Shown here: positions 18,287-28,115 of the stretch, in pieces
Position numbering within the stretch: the stretch's first letter is position 1
How the letters are laid out: each line of letters begins with the position of its first letter
From: Metallumcola ferriviriculae
GTDB lineage: Bacteria; Bacillota; JADQBR01
DNA: 64,000 bases
Direction of reading: 5' to 3'
NCBI RefSeq assembly: GCF_035573695.1
Contig: NZ_CP121694.1
Span: 3,103,501-3,167,500, forward strand
Program-made: the position numbers and the translations under genes
Notes under the pieces: generated by a model
Seen by the model: the letters and a program-made list of their open reading frames with translations, nothing else
Databases searched by the model: none
What the model was told of the DNA's origin: nothing

Positions 18287-19754
18287 CCTGCATCCCTCCA
18301 AGAACAGCGCATTTTTCCGACTTCTCTTTAATTAACATTGCCAATCTATCCAGATAAATGATGATATCCCTCGGGTTATAGGTAGCAGCAAATAACTCAC
18401 CGCTCTTTACCCACTTTGAACCGCTGCCTACACCCAACCCGATAACGCTTTCCCTTTCTTCCATCATCATTATATTATAGACACATTCTTTTCCCGGCTT
18501 GGCATAACCCACATTTTCCAATCGACCAAGGGTATTCTTTTGCCGATATAGGTAATATGGCTGCCAACCCATTGCCAAAAGCCGCTTCCCTGTTAAAGAC
18601 AGCATCTTTGCCACCGCCTCTTTTTGGGGAAAAGAATATTCTTTAGTTTGCTGCAGCAGCTCAGACGCCCGCTTTAGGGCTAAAGTATGTACCGTAATAT
18701 TTTCCGGCTCTAATGCCGTCACCCGGCTTACCGTATCTCTGACAATATCAGTAGTCTCACCCGGAAGGCCGACAATCAAATCAGTATTAATTATATCAAA
18801 GCCTGTCAAACGTGCCAGTCTATAGACGCGTACAAACTCTTCAGCCGTGTGCAGTCTGCCCATACGAGCTAATGTCTGATTGCACATGGTCTGGGGATTA
18901 ACACTAATACGATTTATCCCGTAACGTCGAAATAACAAAAGCTTTTCTTCATCTAAAGTATCAGGTCTGCCTGCCTCTATCGTAAACTCCTTGGGCATAT
19001 CCCCGAAACCCTCCGTCAAAGTCTGCAAAATTTCCTTTAGCTGACCGACAGAAAGTGCGGTCGGCGTGCCCCCGCCAATGTAAATAGTACGCGGCGTCAA
19101 CCCATAATCTGCCGCCGCCTGGGCTGCCCCGCTAATTTCCCGACAAAGTGACTGCACAAATGGCTCCACCAGATTTTTATATTTATTTATCGCCACCGCG
19201 GGAAAGGAACAATAACGGCAGCGGCTGGGGCAAAAGGGAATACCTAGATAAAGGTTAAAGAAACCATCTCCCGCACCCTCTAAGAAGGGCCGCTGTTTAG
19301 CCGCGACACCGCAAAGCAGGTCTATTTTTTCTCTGCTCACGGCATAATTGCTCGTTAGTACACTTTGGGCCCGACTGATGTCCCAGCCTAAATCCAACAT
19401 GCGATGGACAATTTTAGTAGGGCGCACGCCGGTGAGGGTACCCCACGAGCTCGCCTGTTGTCCGGTTACCTTTTCTAGCAGCTGCAGTGTGGCCAAGCGT
19501 GCCACCCTCCGGGTCTCATTAGTGCGGTCAGTCTCCCCCACCCACTCCTGCTTTAAAATATGCGTACGAGAGACTTCTTCCAGACGCAAATGACATCTGA
19601 CCACTGGTCCTTTGTCAGTTCTTTCTGCAGCGATGTGGAATATCACTTCAGCGTCTTCCTTTGCTGATGCCTTCTTATGACCAGGAAAAAATAGATTTAA
19701 AAGGTTATTAACGGTTCGTCGCATTTCCACAGTGCCGTCCACATAGACTAACAA
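18267..19754 (-). CDS. hemZ: Coproporphyrinogen dehydrogenase HemZ (radical SAM)
   Basis: A 495-residue HemN/HemZ-like radical SAM protein. The cluster motif is PFCPSRCRYCSF (CxxxCxxC) at about residue 180, followed by the glycine-rich YIGGGTPTAL. The N-terminal 170 residues, including the GVRPTKI motif, are typical of HemZ rather than HemN. It is proposed to oxidise coproporphyrinogen III without oxygen, but HemZ activity is less well proven than HemN. The position between an MBL hydrolase and hisS is the usual Firmicute order. Confidence 0.9.
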   Translation of the reverse strand: MLVYVDGTVEMRRTVNNLLNLFFPGHKKASAKEDAEVIFHIAAERTDKGPVVRCHLRLEEVSRTHILKQEWVGETDRTNETRRVARLATLQLLEKVTGQQASSWGTLTGVRPTKIVHRMLDLGWDISRAQSVLTSNYAVSREKIDLLCGVAAKQRPFLEGAGDGFFNLYLGIPFCPSRCRYCSFPAVAINKYKNLVEPFVQSLCREISGAAQAAADYGLTPRTIYIGGGTPTALSVGQLKEILQTLTEGFGDMPKEFTIEAGRPDTLDEEKLLLFRRYGINRISVNPQTMCNQTLARMGRLHTAEEFVRVYRLARLTGFDIINTDLIVGLPGETTDIVRDTVSRVTALEPENITVHTLALKRASELLQQTKEYSFPQKEAVAKMLSLTGKRLLAMGWQPYYLYRQKNTLGRLENVGYAKPGKECVYNIMMMEERESVIGLGVGSGSKWVKSGELFAATYNPRDIIIYLDRLAMLIKEKSEKCAVLGGMQDVNHQA

Positions 19755-19802
19755 AATGAATTCCTCCGCTTGTCTGGCTTATTCGTAAATCTGTTTATCT
19801 AC

Positions 19803-20426
19803 TCAGCCCAGAAATGGATTAGATATCCTTTCTTCACCGAGAGTAGATGCAGGACCATGACCGGGCAGCAGCCGAAAATCTCCTTTAAGTGTAAGCAGCT
19901 TGTCCTTAATGGAATTAATAATTACTTTATATGAACCACCAGGCAAATCAGTACGGCCGATGGACCCGGCAAAAACCGTGTCCCCAGTAAAAATTACGTC
20001 ATCTCCTTTGAGACAGATGCCTCCCGGTGTGTGTCCCGGAGTGTGAAGAACAGTTAATTTAACTGTATCGCCAATGGTAATTGTATCGCCATCTTCGAGC
20101 AATCGGTCTGCAGCAGGCCCGGATACTTGGAAGGGCATAAAGCCTGAGAGGTTTTTCTGCGAATTAGTAAGATACTCGCCGTCTTCCTTATGTATTAGTA
20201 ACTGGGCTCCGGTAGCGTCCTTTATTTCCTTATTAGCACCAATGTGGTCGATATGTCCGTGGGTATTAATAATATACTCAACCTGATAGCCGGACTGCTC
20301 CAACAAAGCCAGTATCCGTTTACCATCATCACCTGGGTCAATAACCGCCACTTTTTTAGTGTCTGGGCAGCCGGCCAAATAACAATTAGTCCCTATACTA
20401 CCAACTGCCAATGTCTTTAGAAACAT
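19803..20426 (-). CDS. MBL-fold metallo-hydrolase (glyoxalase II-like)
   Basis: A 207-residue metallo-beta-lactamase fold protein with the metal motif THGHIDH and later HTPGHTPGG, FTGDTVFAGSIGR and LLPGHGPAS, as in YqgX-type hydrolases. It probably hydrolyses thioesters or similar bonds; the substrate is not known. Length is typical of the short glyoxalase II-like group without the C-terminal substrate domain. It lies 20 bp after dtd in the relA-dtd-hydrolase-hemZ-hisS-aspS run. Confidence 0.9.
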   Translation of the reverse strand: MFLKTLAVGSIGTNCYLAGCPDTKKVAVIDPGDDGKRILALLEQSGYQVEYIINTHGHIDHIGANKEIKDATGAQLLIHKEDGEYLTNSQKNLSGFMPFQVSGPAADRLLEDGDTITIGDTVKLTVLHTPGHTPGGICLKGDDVIFTGDTVFAGSIGRTDLPGGSYKVIINSIKDKLLTLKGDFRLLPGHGPASTLGEERISNPFLG

Positions 20427-20445
20427 TTGTTAAACCCTCCTGTAA

Positions 20446-20895
20446 TTAGAAATTCTTTTTACTATCCAATAGCAGCGTCACGGGGCCATCATTGGTCAGT
20501 TTTACCTCCATGTGAGCCCCAAAACGGCCTACAGCCACATTTATGCCGAATTGCTGCAAACACTCATTAAATACGTGGTATAATTTCTCGCCTTGTGTCG
20601 GCAGAGCAGCTCCGGCAAAGCTGGGCCGCCTTCCTTTCCTACAATCCCCGTACAAGGTAAATTGCGAAACAGATAATACCGCCCCACCTACATCCAGCAA
20701 AGATAGATTCATTTTTTCCTCTGCATCCGGAAAGATACGCAAGTTTACCATTTTTTTTGCCAGATACACCGCATCCTGCTCGTTATCTTCAGGTCCCACG
20801 CCTAAAAGAACCATTAGACCTAAGCCGATCTCGCCGGCCACGTCACCGTTTACTGATACCGATGCACCATTAACCCTTTGTGCCACTGCACGCAT
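20446..20895 (-). CDS. dtd: D-aminoacyl-tRNA deacylase
   Basis: A 149-residue DTD with the two signature motifs SQFTLYGD and [12 protein letters not shown]. It removes D-amino acids (and glycine mischarged on tRNA-Ala). I start at ATG 20895 (MRAVAQRV), the normal family N-terminus; the GTG 12 bases upstream adds four unconserved residues. The gene follows relA by 21 bp, the standard Firmicute pairing. Confidence 0.95.
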   Translation of the reverse strand: MRAVAQRVNGASVSVNGDVAGEIGLGLMVLLGVGPEDNEQDAVYLAKKMVNLRIFPDAEEKMNLSLLDVGGAVLSVSQFTLYGDCRKGRRPSFAGAALPTQGEKLYHVFNECLQQFGINVAVGRFGAHMEVKLTNDGPVTLLLDSKKNF

Positions 20896-20916
20896 ACTAT
20901 CACCCACTTGGTTTGA

Positions 20917-23091
20917 TTAACCCTTTTGATCCTGTTTGGGGGTAATCCTTTTCACTTCCAGCACATCCCTCAAGCGCCTGACTTTCTCCATCAGGTAGTG
21001 CAAATGTTCCATACTGCGAATTTCTATCTTTAAATCTACCACCGCCAAATTATTTCTTTTCGCCCTGGCGTGAACAGAGTTAATAACGGTTTTAGTCTCC
21101 GCTATCGTGTTCATGATATCCATGGCCAGCCTGGGCCGATCTAATGCCAGTGCTTCTAACTGAACCTGAAAAACCGTCTCTTCTTCATTATCCCATGCCA
21201 CATCTACCAAACGCTCTTTTTCATTTTGCTGAGCATGGATAATGTTCGGGCAGTCTCCGCGGTGAATAGATACGCCACGGCCGCGAGTGATATAACCGAC
21301 GATGTCATCACCGGGCAGCGGGTTACAGCAGCGACCCAAACGAACCATTAGGTTCTCCACACCTCTGACCCGTACCCCTTGAGATGCTTTACCATATCCA
21401 TCCCATGGTTTAACCACTGGTTGTTTTTCTTGGACCTCTTTTAATGGAAATAGCTCTTTTAAATGCCTCAATACCTGCAACGGGGTAATTCCTCCGTCTC
21501 CCATGGCCGCGTAAAGGTCGTCAACAGAACCGATGTTATACTTTTTGGCAGCCTCCAATAGATGCTCCGATTTCATCACTTCGCTAATCGGCTGCCCCGC
21601 TTTTCTTACCTCCCGCTCTAGCATTTCCTTACCCTTGAGCAGATTCTCCTCTCGTTTTCCCTTCTTAAACCAGGAACGGATGCGGTTTTTGGCCTGAGAA
21701 GTTTGGACCAAAGAAAGCCAATCCCTGCTGGGGCCACTGCCTTTGGCCGTCAGTATTTCAACAATGTCGCCAGTCTTCAGTTTGTAGTCTAAGGGAACAA
21801 TGCGGCCGCTAACCTTGGCACCGATACATTGGTGCCCAACCGCCGTATGCACCCGGTAGGCAAAGTCAATCGGTACTGACCCCGCGGGAAACTCTATTAC
21901 ATCCCCTTTTGGTGTGAAAACATAAACCCGGTCAGAAAAAAGGTCTATTTTAAGTGATTCCATGAACTCCCGAGCGTCGCCTGAATCCTGCTGCCATTCT
22001 AGAATTTGTCGCAGCCAACTGAGTTTTTTCTCAAAGTCTTGGTCGCCAGCTTGATTTTCCTTATAGCGCCAGTGGGCAGCAATACCATACTCGGCAGTAC
22101 TGTGCATTTCCCATGTACGGATTTGTATTTCTACCGGTTCTCCCTGGGGGCCGATAACCGTAGTGTGTAATGATTGGTACATATTAGGCTTAGGCATAGC
22201 AATGTAGTCTTTAAAACGTCCCGGAATGGGCTTCCAGAGACTGTGTATCATCCCCAATACGGCATAGCAGTCCCTGATATTATCTACTACAATTCTAATG
22301 GCAATTAAGTCGTAAATCTCATTAATATCCTTTTCCTGACGTACCATTTTATTATAGATGCTGTAGAAGTGCTTGGGCCGCCCCTGAATATCCACGGGAA
22401 TTTCCATTTCCACGGCTTTTTCTTGCAATTTTTCCATAAATGAATTAATAAAGGTTTCGCGGGTCTTTCTTTTCATGGATATTCGCTTGACCAATTGATA
22501 ATAGCTTTCCGGATGATGATAGCGAAAGGCAAGGTCTTCTAATTCCCACTTAATCTTAAATATCCCCAACCGATGAGCAAGTGGCGCAAATATCTCCAAT
22601 GTCTCCTCGGCGATTTCCTTCTGTTTGGGAATGGGCTGATGCTTGAGTGTACGCATATTATGCAATCTATCCGCCAGCTTTATTAAAATAACCCTAATGT
22701 CCCGAGCCATAGCTAGAAACATTTTACGTAAATTTTCTACTTGCTGCTCCTCCTTGGACTTATAAGCAATCCTGCTTAACTTAGTCACTCCATCGACCAA
22801 TGCAGCTACTTCCTGGCCAAATTCTGCTTCTAAATCAGCCAACGTGATATCGGTATCCTCCACCACATCATGAAGCAATCCGGCGGCAATTGTTACCTCA
22901 TCCAACTGCAATTGAGCCAGAATATAAGCAACCTCAATTGGGTGCACTACAAAATTATCGCCAGATTTTCTTTTTTGACCCTTATGCGCAGCTTCAGCAT
23001 AGCTGTAAGCCTTATTGACAATTTCCAGGTCTGCTTTGGGGTTGTACTCTCTTATGCGCTTAATTATCTGTTTCAGTTCCACCGGTATCAC
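20917..23091 (-). CDS. relA: Bifunctional (p)ppGpp synthetase/hydrolase Rel
   Basis: A 724-residue Rel protein. The HD hydrolase has H50 and the HD pair at 74-75 in LLHDVVEDTD. The synthetase has RPKHFYSIYNKM and RFKDYIAMPKPNMYQSLHT; the RFKD motif marks the bifunctional type, unlike the EXDD of synthetase-only RelA. A TGS domain (about 390-450, DRVYVFTPKGD), a zinc-finger part with RCCNPLPGDD, and a C-terminal ACT domain (about 650-724) follow. It controls the stringent response from the ribosome. Order apt-relA-dtd is conserved. Confidence 0.96.
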   Translation of the reverse strand: MIPVELKQIIKRIREYNPKADLEIVNKAYSYAEAAHKGQKRKSGDNFVVHPIEVAYILAQLQLDEVTIAAGLLHDVVEDTDITLADLEAEFGQEVAALVDGVTKLSRIAYKSKEEQQVENLRKMFLAMARDIRVILIKLADRLHNMRTLKHQPIPKQKEIAEETLEIFAPLAHRLGIFKIKWELEDLAFRYHHPESYYQLVKRISMKRKTRETFINSFMEKLQEKAVEMEIPVDIQGRPKHFYSIYNKMVRQEKDINEIYDLIAIRIVVDNIRDCYAVLGMIHSLWKPIPGRFKDYIAMPKPNMYQSLHTTVIGPQGEPVEIQIRTWEMHSTAEYGIAAHWRYKENQAGDQDFEKKLSWLRQILEWQQDSGDAREFMESLKIDLFSDRVYVFTPKGDVIEFPAGSVPIDFAYRVHTAVGHQCIGAKVSGRIVPLDYKLKTGDIVEILTAKGSGPSRDWLSLVQTSQAKNRIRSWFKKGKREENLLKGKEMLEREVRKAGQPISEVMKSEHLLEAAKKYNIGSVDDLYAAMGDGGITPLQVLRHLKELFPLKEVQEKQPVVKPWDGYGKASQGVRVRGVENLMVRLGRCCNPLPGDDIVGYITRGRGVSIHRGDCPNIIHAQQNEKERLVDVAWDNEEETVFQVQLEALALDRPRLAMDIMNTIAETKTVINSVHARAKRNNLAVVDLKIEIRSMEHLHYLMEKVRRLRDVLEVKRITPKQDQKG

Positions 23092-23121
23092 CCCTTCCCC
23101 CAGACGTTAAAACATAATATC

Positions 23122-23640
23122 TTAAAATTTTATCAATGACTTAACCGCGTAATCATGCAACACTTCGCGGCCGGAAAGATAAGTCAGTTCAATCAGAAAA
23201 ATAACCCCCACTACTTGCGCCCCAGCCTGTTCCACTAAATTTATGCATGTTTCTATAGTGCCGCCGGTTGCTAAAAGGTCATCGGCAATAACCACCTTTT
23301 GGCCGGGTTCCAAGGCATCCTTATGTATTTCAAGGGCATCTGTACCATATTCCAGTTTGTACTCTCCCTTTAGCGTTTCACAGGGCAGTTTCCCCTTTTT
23401 ACGGATCGGTACGAATCCCTTACCCATATGATAAGCTAAAGGCGTGCCAATTACAAAACCCCGGGCCTCCGGACCCACCACTATGTCCGGCTGCATCTCT
23501 TCTGCTAACAATGCCAACTGCTCAATGGTCTCGCGCAGAGCCTGGCCATCCTTTAGCAGTGTGGTGATGTCCTTAAATCTAATACCTTCTTTGGGGAAAT
23601 CAGAAATCACTCTAATTTTATCCTTTAGGTTCACTAACAA
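23122..23640 (-). CDS. apt: Adenine phosphoribosyltransferase
   Basis: A 172-residue type I phosphoribosyltransferase. The PRPP loop is VVIADDLLATGGT, preceded by GPEARGFVIGTPLAY and PIRKKGKLP, all typical of APRT. It makes AMP from adenine and PRPP. It lies between recJ and relA as in B. subtilis, 31 bp before relA. Confidence 0.96.
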   Translation of the reverse strand: MLVNLKDKIRVISDFPKEGIRFKDITTLLKDGQALRETIEQLALLAEEMQPDIVVGPEARGFVIGTPLAYHMGKGFVPIRKKGKLPCETLKGEYKLEYGTDALEIHKDALEPGQKVVIADDLLATGGTIETCINLVEQAGAQVVGVIFLIELTYLSGREVLHDYAVKSLIKF

Positions 23641-23694
23641 ACACTCCTCTGCTTAAATATACCCCTATCGCAGTGACAGAACACTGCTGCGACA

Positions 23695-26601
23695 CTACTT
23701 CAGCTTGGCTTTATAACACCCATTTATAAAGTCTTCTCTAACCGCATTGAAGGCCATGAATTCCTTTAGCCCCTCACGATACCGCCAGCTGGCTTCCAAT
23801 TCCTTCTTTTCATTTACCGGCAGCACCTGCCATGATGCGCTGCCACCTGCTATTAATCCTAAGTCACTAAGCACTAACAAAGCAGTGCGTATTAACATCG
23901 GAGCAAGAGATTTAGCGGCCATCACTTTCCGCACAATACTGTCCGTCTTGGTTTGCCGTGATTTGTTTTGTAAGTCTTTCAACGTATTATAGACCAGACC
24001 GAGCGTTTCTCTAGTAAGAAATAACTGTTCCAAAAGCCGTTGCTGCCGGTCCCAGTCCCTATTAGTAAAACAATAATTGCTTTCACCTCGATAGCAAAGC
24101 ATGCGCTGCAGGTCCCCAGTGTTAAATGGAGGGTCTAAGAGAATGACATTGATGGGAAAATCGTACAATAGCGGCAAACCATGAGTAGCTACCAATACCT
24201 GGTATAATCCCCGGGAAAATCCGGATAAAAGCTGTTTTTTTTCTGCAATACTACACCTTTCGGAGTACACCATCACCTCACCGGCGACCCTGGAATTCAA
24301 ATTATCCGCGACTTTGTCTGCCTCACTTGGGAGGGCGGTAAATACTATCCCCCGACGCCCGTCTTGAAACATATCTGTTAACGCTGCTTCTTCAGGAAAC
24401 GGTTTTAATACATCAAACCCTTTTAACTGTAATGAATGGTGTTCAAAAACGTCTTCACTATCGATAATAAAACAATTGTGCTCTCCTGTTTCTATTGTGT
24501 CCTTTTCTGCCAAATTAAGTAATACTGTCGCGCTGTTTCCCGGCAAAACCTGTCTATAATGTTTAAACGCTTCCTCCGTCATAAGTACCACCTTGCCGTG
24601 ATCAGCAGTAGAACCTTGCCAATTAGGCACAGTACCGTCTACTAAAACAGGGTCAATATCCGGGTCAAAAAGCTGCACCGCATTATACAACTGCCGGCAT
24701 TGACTTGCTAAGGGTGCTACCACTGTAACGGGCTGTTTTTGAGCTAAACGTGCTGCAGTTATCATCGCCATCCAACCAGCAATGGCAGTATCCACCGCAA
24801 AAACGCCGGCAGAATGTAAATCCACGTATTCAAAAATATCTTGGCGCAATCGGTTAAATGTATCACCAAAATATTGTCCATACTCATCTGCTGCATCTGA
24901 CTTACGTACATCCTTGACCTGCAGCTGCAAAGATACCGTGCCGCGCCAATAATTTTTTTCCGGTAGAAAAGCAACGTCTACCTGGGGACTATCAGCAAAT
25001 TTGTCCGCCTGAATGTTAAAACCAATAGCCGACAATCTCATGCTACCGGACACGAAAGTCATCTTAGCATGTTTTTTGTCCGCCCCCACCTGCTTCCAAT
25101 CTGCCAACCCAACACCCCGACAGCAAAAGACTGGTCCCGGGTTACCAAAACCGTGAGGTTTAAGCAATTCCAACTGCTCAACCAACCCATGGTTTATCTG
25201 CTTCAGTGTAACCTCACCATCCAAGCGCAGGGCTGGCTGCAGCTCTTCCTCCTTCAACCGCTGACATGCCAATCGGTTCAAAGCCTGTCTGAACCCATCA
25301 ATATTGTCCATGGTAATGGAAAACCCGGCTGCAGCGGCATGTCCACCAAAACCTTCCAGGAATTCACTACATTCCTCCAGCGCCTGATAAATATCAAATC
25401 CCTTAATACTTCTTGCTGAAGCCTTGCCCGTCTCTCCTTCCAAAGCAATTAACACTGTTGGCCTATAAAACTTTTCTACCACTCGAGAAGCAACAATACC
25501 AACTACACCGGAGTGCCATAAGGGCGAAGCCAAGACAATTACCCGTTCCCGATCAAGGTCCACCTGTTCTTCAATTTGCTGCATAACTTCTTCGAAAATA
25601 TGCTTTTCAATCGCCTGTCTTTCACCATTTTCGTGATCCAACAGCTGAGCAAGTTCATCTGCCCGCAACGGGATTTCGGTGGTCAGAAGCTCCACACCCA
25701 GTGATGCATTGCCTAACCGCCCGATAGCGTTAAGGCGCGGTGCCAGCCCAAAACCCACGTGCCCACTGTTTATTTCCTTTCCTGCTAAACCAGCCACTTC
25801 CATCAATGACTGCATACCAGACCTGGTGGAATAAGGGAGCTGCTCTAGGCCGAACTTGGTGATAATACGGTTATCACCAAGTAATGGGACCATATCGGCG
25901 ACTGTGCCCAAAGTGACTAAATCCAACAGTGTTTCTATGTCCAAAGCTGCCCCGCCTCGACTATGGTACTCTCTTGCTAATGCCCTGGCCAAATAAAAAG
26001 CAACCCCTACACCTGCCAGGTCACGACAGTTTTCATTGGCCCCCAGCTTGGGATTAACAACTGCAGCCGCCCGAGGCAGCTGTTTAGGCGGTTGATGGTG
26101 GTCAGTAATTACCAGGTCAATGCCCAGCTCTTTTGCCGTATCCGCTTCAACCACTGCACTAATACCGCAATCAACAGTGACGATTAACCCAAATCCTCTT
26201 TCCTTAGCCCATTGTACTGACGCGTTGTTCAGCCCATACCCTTCTTCCATCCTGTCAGGGATATAATAATCCACATCAATGCCCACTGACGAAAAAAACG
26301 ACACCAACAAGGCCGTTCCCGTAATGCCGTCTACATCATAGTCTCCGTAAACTAAGACTTTTTCGCTGCGGTTTAATGCGTCTAAGATAATATCCACCGC
26401 CCGGTTCATATCATGAATTACAAGGGGGTCGGATAGCTTGTCCAGCGAAGGATATAAAAATTCCTCCACGTCGTCAATTGCGACAATTCCCCGGTTTATT
26501 AAAACCTGAGCAAGCAACGGTGACATATCAAATCGTTCAGTTATTAAGTTTTGCTGTTCCCAGCAACTATCCGCAACCTTCCAGCGTTTGCGTAACTGCA
26601 C
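23695..26601 (-). CDS. recJ: Single-stranded-DNA exonuclease RecJ with long C-terminal helicase-like extension
   Basis: A protein of about 968 residues. The DHH nuclease core has DYDVDGITGTALL, VDCGIS and DHHQPPKQLP, followed by DHHA1 with GFGGHAAAAGF and an OB-like part. RecJ proteins are usually 550-790 residues. Here about 350 further residues include helicase-like stretches (MITAARLAQKQPVTVVAPL; VLVATHGLPLLYDFPINVILLDPPF) but no Walker A lysine, so the domain is probably inactive or regulatory, as in the ssDNA-exonuc_C family. I start at GTG 26601 because AGGGGG lies 6-7 bases before it. Confidence 0.92.
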   Translation of the reverse strand: MQLRKRWKVADSCWEQQNLITERFDMSPLLAQVLINRGIVAIDDVEEFLYPSLDKLSDPLVIHDMNRAVDIILDALNRSEKVLVYGDYDVDGITGTALLVSFFSSVGIDVDYYIPDRMEEGYGLNNASVQWAKERGFGLIVTVDCGISAVVEADTAKELGIDLVITDHHQPPKQLPRAAAVVNPKLGANENCRDLAGVGVAFYLARALAREYHSRGGAALDIETLLDLVTLGTVADMVPLLGDNRIITKFGLEQLPYSTRSGMQSLMEVAGLAGKEINSGHVGFGLAPRLNAIGRLGNASLGVELLTTEIPLRADELAQLLDHENGERQAIEKHIFEEVMQQIEEQVDLDRERVIVLASPLWHSGVVGIVASRVVEKFYRPTVLIALEGETGKASARSIKGFDIYQALEECSEFLEGFGGHAAAAGFSITMDNIDGFRQALNRLACQRLKEEELQPALRLDGEVTLKQINHGLVEQLELLKPHGFGNPGPVFCCRGVGLADWKQVGADKKHAKMTFVSGSMRLSAIGFNIQADKFADSPQVDVAFLPEKNYWRGTVSLQLQVKDVRKSDAADEYGQYFGDTFNRLRQDIFEYVDLHSAGVFAVDTAIAGWMAMITAARLAQKQPVTVVAPLASQCRQLYNAVQLFDPDIDPVLVDGTVPNWQGSTADHGKVVLMTEEAFKHYRQVLPGNSATVLLNLAEKDTIETGEHNCFIIDSEDVFEHHSLQLKGFDVLKPFPEEAALTDMFQDGRRGIVFTALPSEADKVADNLNSRVAGEVMVYSERCSIAEKKQLLSGFSRGLYQVLVATHGLPLLYDFPINVILLDPPFNTGDLQRMLCYRGESNYCFTNRDWDRQQRLLEQLFLTRETLGLVYNTLKDLQNKSRQTKTDSIVRKVMAAKSLAPMLIRTALLVLSDLGLIAGGSASWQVLPVNEKKELEASWRYREGLKEFMAFNAVREDFINGCYKAKLK

Positions 26602-26646
26602 TGTCAATCCCCCTACGTCGCACACTGTTCTTACTGCAACAGTACC

Positions 26647-26985
26647 TTAACTCTGAATGTCTACTTCCTCCTGGTCTTCCTCATTGGAATGGGGTTTTGA
26701 CAATGCTTCAAGCTCTTTTTTTAACAGCTGGTTTTCTTCAGTCAGTTGTTTATTCATGACTGTTAATTCCTTGTTAGACCGATATTGGCTGAACTGCTTT
26801 ACCATACCTAAGAAAAATAAAAACACTGCTCCGATTACACTTGACCCCAGAATTACCAAAACCAAAGAAATCTCTTTAAACTGCCACGCCAAAAAATTAA
26901 TAGTGACAAGTTCTGTGTTCTGCACGGCAAAGATCGCCACCAGCAGCGCAAAAAGCAAGGCCGAAACCAAATAGAACTGCATCAC
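26647..26985 (-). CDS. LapA/DUF1049-domain membrane protein
   Basis: A 112-residue protein with two membrane helices (about 1-22 and 38-62) followed by a charged coiled coil (about 65-100). The FAVQNTELVTINFLAW segment between the helices is the DUF1049 (LapA) hallmark. E. coli LapA/LapB act in lipopolysaccharide assembly; the role in Firmicutes is unknown. It lies just upstream of recJ and may be cotranscribed. Confidence 0.85.
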   Translation of the reverse strand: MMQFYLVSALLFALLVAIFAVQNTELVTINFLAWQFKEISLVLVILGSSVIGAVFLFFLGMVKQFSQYRSNKELTVMNKQLTEENQLLKKELEALSKPHSNEEDQEEVDIQS

Positions 26986-27051
26986 ATCATATCCTCTCCG
27001 CTTTTTTGACTAACATTTCTCTCCCAAAGGATAAAACTCCTGCTTACCAAC

Positions 27052-27951
27052 TTAATTTCGGCATTGTTCACCTTCAGGGCACTGGTCACAACCCTTATCG
27101 CAGGGCTCAACATGCATTAGCACTTGTGTTTGGGGAAAACGCGCTTCAATATCCTCACCAATATGATTTACCAAATAATTCACATCTTCAACATGAGTAC
27201 CTGGAGGAACCACTAAATGCAGGTCAATGTGGCGCTGCGAGCCAGCTTTACGACTGCGCAGCTTGTGAAACTCCACGAAATTGCTGGCATGTTCATTGAT
27301 AATATTCATGATAACCGCTTCTTCTTCTGGGGGAAGACTAACATCCAACAGCGGCATAACAGCTTCCTTGCTCAAGTGCCATGCCTCCTTAAAAATAAAC
27401 ATACTGACTAAAATTGCAGCTATCGAATCCACCCACATTTGCCCGGTCAGCTGTATTAATACTAACCCGGCAAACACGCCAAGCATGGTATATACATCAG
27501 TACGCAGATGTAAGGCATCCGCACGCAGTGCGACAGAATCTGTCGTATCAGCCACTTTGAATAGTTTGTCGGAAACCACCCAGTTAACAGCAGCAGACCC
27601 GCCCATTACCAGCAGGCCCCAACCCAAACTGGTGATATGTCCGCCGTGCATTAATTTGCTGACTGCCTCATAGATAATCCAAATTGCCGCAACAAATATG
27701 AGCATGCCTTCTATGGTTCCGGAAATATTTTCTATCTTACCGTGGCCATATCTATGCATTTCATCCGGTGGTTTTTGAGATTCCCGTACCGAAAAGTATG
27801 CAATTAAGGCTGCTACCAAATCTATGGATGAATGAATAGCTTCAGAAATAATGCTTACCGAACCGGTCACTATCCCTGCCATCAGCTTTACAAACACCAA
27901 CAAACTGTTGGAAATTATGGACAGACGCGCGGCCTTAACTCGTTCATCCAA
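27052..27951 (-). CDS. Cation diffusion facilitator transporter with cysteine-rich tail
   Basis: A CDF exporter of about 300 residues. Six membrane segments occupy roughly residues 5-200. HSSIDLVAAL and RADALHLRTDVYTM give the HxxxD/DxxxD metal sites. The cytoplasmic ferredoxin-like domain has the usual H-x-H motif (HIDLHLVVPP). The C-terminus CDKGCDQCPEGEQC adds four cysteines in 14 residues, which may bind metal and could bias specificity towards Zn, Fe or Ni. I favour TTG 27951, 8 bases after AGGGGG, over the upstream GTG at 27981 that lacks a good site. Confidence 0.9.
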   Translation of the reverse strand: MDERVKAARLSIISNSLLVFVKLMAGIVTGSVSIISEAIHSSIDLVAALIAYFSVRESQKPPDEMHRYGHGKIENISGTIEGMLIFVAAIWIIYEAVSKLMHGGHITSLGWGLLVMGGSAAVNWVVSDKLFKVADTTDSVALRADALHLRTDVYTMLGVFAGLVLIQLTGQMWVDSIAAILVSMFIFKEAWHLSKEAVMPLLDVSLPPEEEAVIMNIINEHASNFVEFHKLRSRKAGSQRHIDLHLVVPPGTHVEDVNYLVNHIGEDIEARFPQTQVLMHVEPCDKGCDQCPEGEQCRN

Positions 27952-28115
27952 ATAAAACACCCCCTGGAACTTTATCCCCACCGTGTTTTACATACCCCTC
28001 AAAACCCCGCTACTTTAATATATATGCAGGTAACAAAAATGTGGAACCTCGCATTACCTGAAGTCCCACATTGTGTTATTTACTTTTCTTAAGGTGTTCG
28101 GTTCCCGATATATCC

